Of a stretch of 64,000 nt of DNA, positions 18,958 to 25,820 are shown in pieces. Origin of the DNA: Streptomyces sp. NBC_00224 (GTDB lineage Bacteria > Actinomycetota > Actinomycetes > Streptomycetales > Streptomycetaceae). Made by a program: the position numbers and the translations under genes. The notes beneath the pieces are model-generated. The model saw only the letters and a program-made list of their open reading frames with translations. It was not told where the DNA came from and did no database searches. Positions within the stretch are counted from its first letter, which is position 1, and the number at the start of each line of letters is the position of its first letter. The stretch lies in assembly GCF_041435195.1 (NCBI RefSeq), contig NZ_CP108106.1, forward strand, positions 4,126,501-4,190,500. Direction: 5' to 3'.

Positions 18958-21576
18958 TCAGAGCAGTCCGTCCCAGAACTGTTCGAGCAGCACCGACCAC
19001 CAGCTCTCCGGCGAGGCCAGTGCCGCCGGGTCGAGCGCGGCGAGCTGGGCCTGGAAGTCGACCGTCCAGCGGCCCGCCTGCTCGGGGTTGAGCCCGTAGC
19101 GCAGCCGCCACATACGGCCGAGCAGCGCCATGCACCGTACGAACTCGGGGAGTCCGCTGTTCACGAACTGCGGCGGTACGGACTGGCCGCCCGGGCCCGC
19201 CTCCACCGGCACCGCGACGATGTTCGCGGTGCCGTACTGGACGCAGATCGCGCGGCCGAAGTCCGAGCCCATGACCAGGTACGAACCCGCGTCCGGGGCG
19301 GGATGCACCTGGCGCTGGGCGGCGAGTTCGGCGAGCGTCGGGACCGGCTGGCCGGGCACCGCCTGCGCCCAGAAGAACGGCCCGAAGTCGGCCGGGAGCC
19401 CCGCCCACACCAGCGTGACCGCGACGGCCTCGGGCACGCCCTGGCGGGACACCGCCCGCTGGTCGAAGCGGAAGACGCCCTGCGGGCCGAAGGCACCGGC
19501 GAGCTCGTGCGCGACGCCCTCCGGGGGGAGCGGCGGCGCGGGCTGCACCTGCGGCAGCGGCGCGCGCACCGGCTGCGGCCGGGCCGGGCCGTCCGCGACC
19601 TGCGCCAGCTCGCCCTGGTGGGTGAGCAGGTGCTGGACGCCCTGGCGGCGGGAGGCGTGGTCCGTGCCGTACGGGGCGACCGAGGTGATCCGCACCTGCG
19701 GCCAGGTCTCCCGGATCATCCGGGCGCAGTAGCCGCCGGGCAGCTCGCACGAGGCCAGCTCGGTGTGCAGCTCCAGGACGTGGTCCGGCGGCACGTTCAT
19801 CCCGCGCAGCTCGTGGAAGATCTGCCACTCGGGGTGCGGGATGCCGGGCGCGGACCGCCGGATGAGCTGCTGCTCGGACCCGTCGGCGGCGCGGTACCGC
19901 AGCACGGCCTGGTACCCCGGCCCGACGGTCGGCAGACCGGTGGGCTGCTGGGGGTAGCCGTACGCGGGCGGCTGCGGGGGCTGGGGCGCGCCGGGCCCCA
20001 TCTGGGCGGGCCCGGCGAGCATGGTGGCGGCGTGGTGCACACCACCGGGCCCGCCGGGCACGCCGGGTGCGGCAGGTGCGGCAGGTGCGGCAGGCACGCC
20101 GGGCTGGCCGGGAGCCCCGGGCGGACCGGGCGGCTGGGGCGCGCCGGGCCGCCCGCCGGCCCCCAGCTGGCTCGGGTCGGCGAGCATGGTGGCGGCGTAG
20201 TGCGCACCGCCCCCGCCGCTCCCGCCGGGAACGCCGGGCGGGCCGGGAGGCTGCGGCGCACCGGGCACGCCGGGAGGCCCGGGCGGCTGCGGCGCACGAC
20301 CGGCACCGGGGGCGCCGGGCGGACCGGGAGGCGCGGGCGGCTGGGGTCCACCGAGCTGGCTCGGGTCGGCCAGCATCGTCGCGGCATGGTGCACCCCGCC
20401 CCCGCCCGGAGGCGGCGGCGTGGGCGGCCCGGCGGGCTGCGGCCCGTCGGGCCCGAGCTGCGAGACCATCTGCGTGGGTACGTACGCGGGCGCCGGGGTC
20501 CCCCCCGGCCGGGCCCCGGGAACCCCGGGCTCCCCGGGCGGCGGCGGAGTGGTCCCCCGGGCCCCACGCGGCGGAGCGGCCTTACTGGTGGCGGCATCGG
20601 CGATGTCGGCGGCCCGTGCGCCGGGGGCGCCGGAGGCGCCAGGACCGGGGGCCACGCCCGGGCCACCGGGCAGGCCGGGAACACCGGCGGCACCGGGAGC
20701 ACCCGGGCCCACCGGCGCACCCGGCGCCTGCGGGTCGAGGGCCGGGGCGATGGCCGTCCGCGGAAGCTGGCTGCCGCCCTGGAGCAGGGCCGTCTTCGCC
20801 TCGGGCAGGGCCCTCGGCGGCGGGGTGTCGTCGGCGTCCGAACCGGACAGCGGCGGGGCGAACACCGTCGCCGGAAGCGGTACGGAACCGGCGTCCGACC
20901 CGGCGTTCGTGTCCGTACCGGCCCACGGGGTCGCCCCCGACGGCACGTCGGCGGTCGGCGTCGGCCACGCGACACCGCCGGACGGCGCGGGCGCCGGGGC
21001 GGGCGGGGGCGTCGCGCCGGGCCAGGCGGGACCGGGCTGCGCGGGACCGGGCTGTGCAGGCGCGTGCTGTGCAGGTGCGGGCTGCGCAGGCGCGGGCGTC
21101 GGCGCGGCCGCGGCGGGTACGGGTGCCACCGGCTCCGGCGCAACGCCGGACCCCGCACCCCCGTCACCCGGCGTCCCGCCGGCCTCCCGGCGGTCCGGAA
21201 TGCCCATCCTGTCCGCCGCCTCCTGGAGCCACTCCGGGGGCGTCAGCAGGAACGACGTCTGGTTGAGGTCGATGCGTTCGGGCGGGGGCGCGGGGACCGC
21301 GTCCTCGGGCTCGTCCGGCACGCCGTACTCCTCCTCGTACCGGCGGATGACCTCACCCACCGGCAGACCGGGCCACAGCGTGGCCTCTCCGCTGTCCCGG
21401 GCGATGACGAGCCGCTGACGGCCGCCGTCCGAGGACGGGCCTTCGGCGCGGTCCTCGGCCCACACCACGAAGCCCAGCTCGAACTCCCGCACCCGCACCT
21501 CACGGTGCTGGTACGCGGGCACGTCCCCGTTGATCCACTCTTCCGCGCGCTCCTGCGCCTGGGCGAAGGTCACCAT
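18958..21576 (-). CDS. Three-part fusion: N-terminal immunity-like domain, proline/glycine-rich linker, deaminase-fold domain and SUKH-4 domain
   Basis: The 872-residue protein has no signal peptide. Residues 1-90 (VTFAQAQERAEEWINGDVPA, LWPGLPVGEVIRRYEEEYG) look like a YrhB-type small immunity domain. Residues about 115-540 are Pro/Gly/Ala-rich with three copies of an HAATMLA[D/G]P motif. Residues about 560-650 resemble the nucleic-acid/nucleotide deaminase fold of polymorphic toxins, with HTE at 604-606 and SCELPGGYC supplying zinc ligands. Residues about 690-872 (FRFDQRAVSRQGVP, SYLVMGSDFGRAICVQYG, PESWWSVLLEQFWDGLL) fit SUKH-4. GGGGGAG lies 8 bases before ATG 21576. A GTG at 21585 overlapping the upstream TGA is an alternative start. 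Toxin and immunity modules in one chain suggest a self-inhibited or repurposed protein. Confidence 0.78.
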   Translation of the reverse strand: MVTFAQAQERAEEWINGDVPAYQHREVRVREFELGFVVWAEDRAEGPSSDGGRQRLVIARDSGEATLWPGLPVGEVIRRYEEEYGVPDEPEDAVPAPPPERIDLNQTSFLLTPPEWLQEAADRMGIPDRREAGGTPGDGGAGSGVAPEPVAPVPAAAAPTPAPAQPAPAQHAPAQPGPAQPGPAWPGATPPPAPAPAPSGGVAWPTPTADVPSGATPWAGTDTNAGSDAGSVPLPATVFAPPLSGSDADDTPPPRALPEAKTALLQGGSQLPRTAIAPALDPQAPGAPVGPGAPGAAGVPGLPGGPGVAPGPGASGAPGARAADIADAATSKAAPPRGARGTTPPPPGEPGVPGARPGGTPAPAYVPTQMVSQLGPDGPQPAGPPTPPPPGGGGVHHAATMLADPSQLGGPQPPAPPGPPGAPGAGRAPQPPGPPGVPGAPQPPGPPGVPGGSGGGGAHYAATMLADPSQLGAGGRPGAPQPPGPPGAPGQPGVPAAPAAPAAPGVPGGPGGVHHAATMLAGPAQMGPGAPQPPQPPAYGYPQQPTGLPTVGPGYQAVLRYRAADGSEQQLIRRSAPGIPHPEWQIFHELRGMNVPPDHVLELHTELASCELPGGYCARMIRETWPQVRITSVAPYGTDHASRRQGVQHLLTHQGELAQVADGPARPQPVRAPLPQVQPAPPLPPEGVAHELAGAFGPQGVFRFDQRAVSRQGVPEAVAVTLVWAGLPADFGPFFWAQAVPGQPVPTLAELAAQRQVHPAPDAGSYLVMGSDFGRAICVQYGTANIVAVPVEAGPGGQSVPPQFVNSGLPEFVRCMALLGRMWRLRYGLNPEQAGRWTVDFQAQLAALDPAALASPESWWSVLLEQFWDGLL
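20020..20420 (-). repeat. Collagen-like coding repeat
   Basis: About 400 bp of imperfect GGxCCxGGx units encode PPGPPGVPG-like triplets broken by three HHAATMLADPSQLG-type blocks spaced about 55-60 codons apart. It is low-complexity DNA within the fusion gene and a likely site of length variation. Confidence 0.75.
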
Positions 21577-21581
21577 CACAC

Positions 21582-22556
21582 TCACTCCCCCACCGGCACG
21601 GCGTGCGCGAAGCCGCCGTCCACCATCAGGTTCGCCACGGTCTCCAGCTCCGGCGGGTTGCCCGCGAGCCGCTGGAGGAAGTCGTCGAAGTCCGTCCCGC
21701 AGGGCAGCAGCAGCCGCTCCACGCGCTCCTGCACGCTCCAGCCGTCCTGGTCGCGCGCGTCGTCGTACGCGCAGAACCAGACCGAGCCGATGGCGGAGCC
21801 CTTCACCTTGACGGCGAGGATGCCGCCCTGCACGAAGGCCACAGCCAGGTAGTCCTTGGTCAGATGGTCGCGCAGACACTTGTTGATGTAGACGAGGTCG
21901 TTGACCGCCGCCTGGTCGCGCACCGTGAAGAACGGCTGGTCCACCAGGAGCCCCAGCTCCGCGTCGAGCGCCGTGCCCACCGGCGCACAGCCGCCCGCCG
22001 CCTTCAGGAACGCCCGGTACGCACCCGGCAGCCGGTACCCCAAGTCCTCCTCCACACCGAGGAGTTGGGACTCGGAGACCGAGACCAGGCCCTTGGGCAG
22101 GCCGAAGTGCGCCGGGCGCGTCTCCTGGAGCGGGCGGGTGCCGCGCTTGTCCTGGTCGACGTTGGTCGTCGCCAGACCGCCGTGGTGCCGCAGCAACGCC
22201 TTCACCTCGACCGGGACCAGCTCCAGGCGGCGGGTGCCGGGCACGTGGTGCCAGGTCCAGCCGTGCGGGGTGGCCACGGCGGGGACGGTGTCCCACAGCT
22301 CGTGGCCGTCGGCGGCGAGCGCCGCGTTGGCCGACACGTAGTCGGTCAGCCGCAGCTCGTCCACGCCGAAGCCCTCCGGCGGCTCCGCGATCTCGGCGGC
22401 CGCGCGCGCGTACGCGGAGAAGTCCGGGTGCCCATTGCCGTCCACCCGCACCCCTCTGGGGTGGCGGGAGGCGCGGACCGGGTCCGGGAAGTTCACGACC
22501 TGTCCGGCATAGGCCGCGTTCGGTGGCGCGGCGTGCCCGAGCCGACCTGTCGTCAT
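21582..22556 (-). CDS. WHH-nuclease-like domain fused to SUKH (SMI1/KNR4) domain
   Basis: The 324-residue cytosolic protein has two halves. Residues about 13-130 (NAAYAGQVVNFPDPV, RGVRVDGNGHPDFSAYA, GWTWHHVPGTRRLELVP) match the WHH group of HNH/Endo VII toxins, with W102-H103-H104 and the following LRHHGG. Residues about 160-310 (QLLGVEEDLGYRLPGAYRAF, AVNDLVYINKC) are an SMI1/KNR4-type SUKH domain. In polymorphic toxin systems SUKH proteins neutralise nuclease toxins, so this is a toxin-like module joined to its class of inhibitor. It is followed within 6 bp by the SUKH-4 fusion gene, and the two are presumably cotranscribed. Confidence 0.82.
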   Translation of the reverse strand: MTTGRLGHAAPPNAAYAGQVVNFPDPVRASRHPRGVRVDGNGHPDFSAYARAAAEIAEPPEGFGVDELRLTDYVSANAALAADGHELWDTVPAVATPHGWTWHHVPGTRRLELVPVEVKALLRHHGGLATTNVDQDKRGTRPLQETRPAHFGLPKGLVSVSESQLLGVEEDLGYRLPGAYRAFLKAAGGCAPVGTALDAELGLLVDQPFFTVRDQAAVNDLVYINKCLRDHLTKDYLAVAFVQGGILAVKVKGSAIGSVWFCAYDDARDQDGWSVQERVERLLLPCGTDFDDFLQRLAGNPPELETVANLMVDGGFAHAVPVGE

Positions 22557-22844
22557 GGCGGATGCCCCCTGCGTGCGAGCTGCTGCGTCTGGCTGGTGAG
22601 GACCAGACTATGCGGTGGGGCAATACCGGGTCCCGGCCCCGCACCCGGGCCCCGCACCACCGTGACCAGGTGTCACAACCGGGTCACCGTGCGGCGATGG
22701 TGACGACACGGACGTAGTGACATCAGAGCCCCAGCTTCCGTACCACTGGGCACATTTGGCAGTCTGTTCCCGCAACGGGGCGTTAACGGGGGCGTTGACA
22801 CCGGCTTGCGGACAGTGCCGGCAACGGGAGGGACAGCGAGCACC
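22557..22844. other. Divergent intergenic region of the toxin/immunity-domain island
   Basis: These 288 bp separate the leftward WHH-SUKH gene from the rightward YwqJ gene. No gene is supported. It must hold both promoters. No clear hexamer pair could be picked. CGTTAACGGGGGCGTTGAC at 22781-22799 is mildly repetitive (CGTTAAC/CGTTGAC). Confidence 0.45.
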
Positions 22845-23423
22845 ATGCACGGAACGACCGACATATCGGGTACGGCGGCCGACGCCTCCCGGGCGGGGGA
22901 CCCCCGGGCCGGGGCCCCGGGGGCAGGGGACCCGCGCACCGGCGACCCGCGTCTGCAGTGGAGCACCACGGTCGCCTCCGCGCCCGTCCTGCTGTACCGC
23001 CGCGACGGCATCCTGCCCGCCGTGGCCGCCGCGCTCTCGGTCCGGGGCGAGACGCTGACCTGCACCGCGGGCAAGGGCGACCAGCCGCCGGCCCTCCACC
23101 CGCTCGTACAGGACTTCCACGACACCCTCACCAGCGGCCAGCGCGAGCGGTTCACCGGGCGCTGCCCGGAGGCGATCCTGCTCTCGCGCCAGCTCTCCTC
23201 CCTGGAGTCGGCCCGCGCGGGCAAGTCGCGCAGGTCCGGACGCAAGCCCCTGACCCACGGCGAGGCCCGCCGCGCGCTCAAGCACGCCAAGGTGACGGCC
23301 CGCCGCATCCGCGAGGACGGCGACCCGCTGCACGGCAGCTACGCGCCGCCCTGCCGGTCCTGTACCGCGCTCCTCGCCCACTTCGGCGTACGCGCCGTCG
23401 ACCCCGCCGCCGAGAAGGGCTGA
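22845..23423 (+). CDS. YwqJ-related deaminase-fold protein
   Basis: This 192-residue protein has a Gly/Asp/Pro-rich start, then a domain from residue 37 (LQWSTTVASAPVLLYRRDGI). RCPEA near residue 107-109 provides a Cys-x-Glu, and PPCRSC at 169-173 provides the PCxxC zinc ligands expected of the YwqJ deaminases, a toxin family of the cytidine-deaminase superfamily. LVQDFHDTLTSGQRERFTGR is typical of the group. There is no secretion signal. The SUKH-3 gene starts 10 bp downstream, giving a deaminase/immunity pair. An upstream TTG at 22806 is an unlikely start. Confidence 0.85.
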   Translation: MHGTTDISGTAADASRAGDPRAGAPGAGDPRTGDPRLQWSTTVASAPVLLYRRDGILPAVAAALSVRGETLTCTAGKGDQPPALHPLVQDFHDTLTSGQRERFTGRCPEAILLSRQLSSLESARAGKSRRSGRKPLTHGEARRALKHAKVTARRIREDGDPLHGSYAPPCRSCTALLAHFGVRAVDPAAEKG

Positions 23424-23433
23424 ACCGAACCCG

Positions 23434-23925
23434 ATGCCGGACGTGTCCACCACCCGCTTCCCCGTCCCCGTCGACGCCGCGCTGCGCGCCGCCGGATGGC
23501 ACCCCGGCCGCTGGGACATCAGGCAGGCCGAGGCCTGGGCCGACGTGCTGCGCTCGCACGCCTCGCCCGCCGGGCACCGGCACACCGTGTTCCCGGCGGC
23601 CGTGGAGGCGTGGGCCGAGTTCGGCGGCCTGCGGCTGACCGCACCGGGCCCCGGCCGCCACAACGCGCCCGCGACGATCCGCTTCGACCCGGTGGCGGGC
23701 CTGCACCTGGCCCGTACGTTCGCGGACCTCGGCCGCGCCCTGGAAACCGAGCTGGCCCCACTCGGCGAGGAGGGCGACCAGCAGGCGGTCCTCGCCATCG
23801 ACACCGAGGGCCGCGTCTACAGCATCGACCACACGGGCGACTGGTACCTGGGCGCGGACCTGGACCTGGCCCTGAACACGTTGGTGACGGGAGTCCAACC
23901 GATCCGTCTGACGTCCCCGCGCTGA
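23434..23925 (+). CDS. SUKH-3 domain protein (immunity-type)
   Basis: The 163-residue protein has FPVPVDAALRAAGWHPGRWD at the start, VEAWAEFGGLRL in the middle and YSIDHTGDWYLGADLDLALN toward the end, the pattern of the SUKH-3 family. In polymorphic toxin loci SUKH-3 proteins pair with YwqJ or other deaminases, which is exactly the arrangement here. It is probably the partner of the YwqJ protein, in an operon with it. A large inverted repeat follows the stop. Confidence 0.85.
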   Translation: MPDVSTTRFPVPVDAALRAAGWHPGRWDIRQAEAWADVLRSHASPAGHRHTVFPAAVEAWAEFGGLRLTAPGPGRHNAPATIRFDPVAGLHLARTFADLGRALETELAPLGEEGDQQAVLAIDTEGRVYSIDHTGDWYLGADLDLALNTLVTGVQPIRLTSPR

Positions 23926-23947
23926 CGACACTCTTGTAGCGCTTCGT

Positions 23948-24075
23948 CTGCGGGCCGGTGGGGGCTGGTCGCGCAGTTCCCCGCGCCCCTAGGGGGTTGC
24001 GTCTCAGCAGGCCGGCGACCACGCCCCCCTTCAGGGGCGCGGGGAACTGCGCGGCCAGCCCCCACCGGCCCGCAG
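23948..24075. repeat. 43-bp inverted repeat (copy 1 of an intergenic family), probable bidirectional terminator
   Basis: Arms 23948-23990 and 24033-24075 are 43 bp each with one mismatch that still allows a G-U pair, around a 42-bp spacer. The arm core is GGGGCGCGGGGAACTGCGC. A related pair occurs at 60589-60705. This repeat separates the convergent SUKH-3 and histidine kinase genes. I recall such GGGGCGCGGGGAACTGCGC elements from many Streptomyces intergenic regions. Confidence 0.85.
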
Positions 24076-24096
24076 TCGGAAACGAGACCGCACGCC

Positions 24097-25407
24097 CTAC
24101 GGCGCCACCCGGTCCGGCAGCACCGCCGACACCCGCCAACCCCCCGCATCGGTGACCCCGGAAACGAACACGCCCCCCAGGGCAAGGACGCGCTCACGCA
24201 TCCCGACCAGCCCATTGCCCCCACTGGGAAGCCCGGCATCCGCCGTCGCCCCGTCCGCCGGCCCGTTCTCGACCTGCATCGCGACCTCGTCGTCCCGATG
24301 GGCGAGCCGGACCATCACCTTCGCCCCCGCCGCGTGCTTGTGCACATTCGTGAGCGCCTCCTGCACCACCCGGTACGCGGTCTGCTCCACCAGCGCGTCG
24401 TAGAGCCGCACCGCGCCGTGGACCGTCATCTCGACCACCATCCCGGCCTCCCGGGACTGGCCGACCAGCGCCTCGATGTCGGCCAGGCACGGCCCCTCCT
24501 CGGCGGCGGCCGCGGCAGCCGCGGCGGCCGCGCCCACGGCCGCGAGCGGGACCGGCGCCGAAGCCTCGGCCCGCACCGCCTCCCCGGTCCGCAGCACCCC
24601 GAGCATCTCGCGCAGCTCGGTCAGCGCCTGGCGGCCCATGTCGCCGACGAGCACCGCGTTCTTGACGGCCTTCTCCGGGTCCTTGCGGGCGACCGCCTGG
24701 AGCGCGGCGGCGTGCACCACCATCAGGGACACCCGGTGGGCGACCACGTCGTGCATCTCGCGGGCGATCCGGGTGCGCTCCTCCGTACGGGCCCACTCGG
24801 CGCGCTCCTCCGCGCGGTCCGCGAGCAGCGAGAGCTCCCGCTCCAGCGAGTCGGCGCGCTCGCGCAGGGACTCCATCAGCCGCCGCCGGGCCCCTATATA
24901 GAGCCCCAGGAGCAGCGGCGGGGCGGTCAGGCCGAGCGCCATCACCCCGGAGAAGAGCGGGACCAGCCAGCGCCCGCCGTTGAAGGCGCCGTCGTCGACG
25001 CTCTGGTTCATCCGTACGAAAGTGACGATGAACGTGCCCGCCAGACACATTCCGGCCAGCGCGGCGGTGATGCGGCGCGGCACCTCGGAGGCGGCCAGCG
25101 TGTACAGCCCGACGATGCCGAGCAGAAAGCCCATGTTGGCCGGGGTCACGGCGATCGAGACCAGCACGACCGCGACCGGCCAGCGCCGCCGCGCGGCCAG
25201 GGTCACCCCGGCGGCCAGGCCGAACAGCACTCCGGCCGGTACGGGGACCCCCGCGTCCCCGGCGAACTTCACACCTTCCAGTGCGCACTCGAACGCGGAG
25301 GCCAGCCCCAGTCCGATGTCCAGGACGGCACTGCGCCGCCGTTCCCACCACCACCAGCCGCGGGAGGTCGTCCCCGCGGAGTCGTGGTCTGCCCCCGTTG
25401 CGGTCAT
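24097..25407 (-). CDS. Orphan sensor histidine kinase (NarL-partner type, HisKA_3)
   Basis: The 436-residue protein has about five to six membrane helices in residues 30-175. A coiled linker follows, then the dimerisation/phospho-acceptor box EERTRIAREMHDVVAHRVS (His in REMHD) and a catalytic ATPase domain with YRVVQEALTNVHKHAAGAK (N-box) and GGNGLVGMRERVLALGG (G-box). The class usually phosphorylates LuxR/NarL response regulators. None is adjacent; the nearest LuxR-type regulators are at 38 and 43 kb. An alanine run of about ten residues interrupts the linker between DHp and ATPase. ATG 25407 is chosen because the longer frame upstream runs into the tRNA. Confidence 0.9.
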   Translation of the reverse strand: MTATGADHDSAGTTSRGWWWWERRRSAVLDIGLGLASAFECALEGVKFAGDAGVPVPAGVLFGLAAGVTLAARRRWPVAVVLVSIAVTPANMGFLLGIVGLYTLAASEVPRRITAALAGMCLAGTFIVTFVRMNQSVDDGAFNGGRWLVPLFSGVMALGLTAPPLLLGLYIGARRRLMESLRERADSLERELSLLADRAEERAEWARTEERTRIAREMHDVVAHRVSLMVVHAAALQAVARKDPEKAVKNAVLVGDMGRQALTELREMLGVLRTGEAVRAEASAPVPLAAVGAAAAAAAAAAEEGPCLADIEALVGQSREAGMVVEMTVHGAVRLYDALVEQTAYRVVQEALTNVHKHAAGAKVMVRLAHRDDEVAMQVENGPADGATADAGLPSGGNGLVGMRERVLALGGVFVSGVTDAGGWRVSAVLPDRVAP

Positions 25408-25569
25408 GCCATCCAGCCTACGGGCGCCCGCCAGCGATTTTCCGGCGACTTCGGCCGTCCTCGCGGCGATCACCGTGATCGGCACCGTCGCACGGAAGGG
25501 GCTCGGTACGGCATAGTGTGGGGTGCCGATCCGGTGACCTGACGCAATGTCCGGTCGAACCGGTTTCCA

Positions 25570-25644
25570 TCCCCCGTGGTGTAATTGGCAGCACTGAGGC
25601 TTTTGGTGCCTTATGTCCGGGTTCGAGTCCTGGCGGGGGAGCCA
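25570..25644 (+). tRNA. tRNA-Gln (anticodon TTG)
   Basis: The acceptor stem TCCCCCG pairs with CGGGGGA, followed by discriminator G and an encoded CCA. The D-arm contains GTGTAATTGGCAGCAC. The anticodon loop CTTTTGGT gives TTG, and the T-arm GGGTTCGAGTCC is canonical. A hairpin with a T-run follows 10 bases downstream. Confidence 0.96.
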
Positions 25645-25653
25645 GCGCAGTTC

Positions 25654-25690
25654 GGGTCCTGACCACAACGGTCGGGACCCGGTTGTTTTT
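25654..25690 (+). terminator. Intrinsic terminator of tRNA-Gln
   Basis: GGGTCCTGACC pairs with GGTCGGGACCC across ACAAC with one mismatch, followed by GGTTGTTTTT, a classical hairpin plus T-tract. Confidence 0.88.
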
Positions 25691-25820
25691 CCCCGCCGCT
25701 CCCTTTCTGTTCTCCTCCCGCCGACTTCTGTTCCGCTCCCGCCGACCCTCCTGGCATTTCGGCCCCCAGACCCCCCGGTATCCTGCGGATGTCCACCACA
25801 CAAAGCCGAAGGGCATTCCC

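Noticed and set aside
20020..20420. Regular repeats that could suggest a CRISPR array
   Set aside because: The periodicity is that of Gly-Pro codons within an open frame. Unit lengths are irregular and there are no unique spacers.
23948..24075. Considered as an attachment site or transposon end pair
   Set aside because: No integrase, transposase or target duplication is present, and the same element recurs in other intergenic regions, which fits a terminator-like repeat family.
25570..25644. Considered as an integration site for a mobile element
   Set aside because: tRNA-Gln is followed at once by its terminator and then glmU. No integrase or repeated 3' tRNA end is seen.
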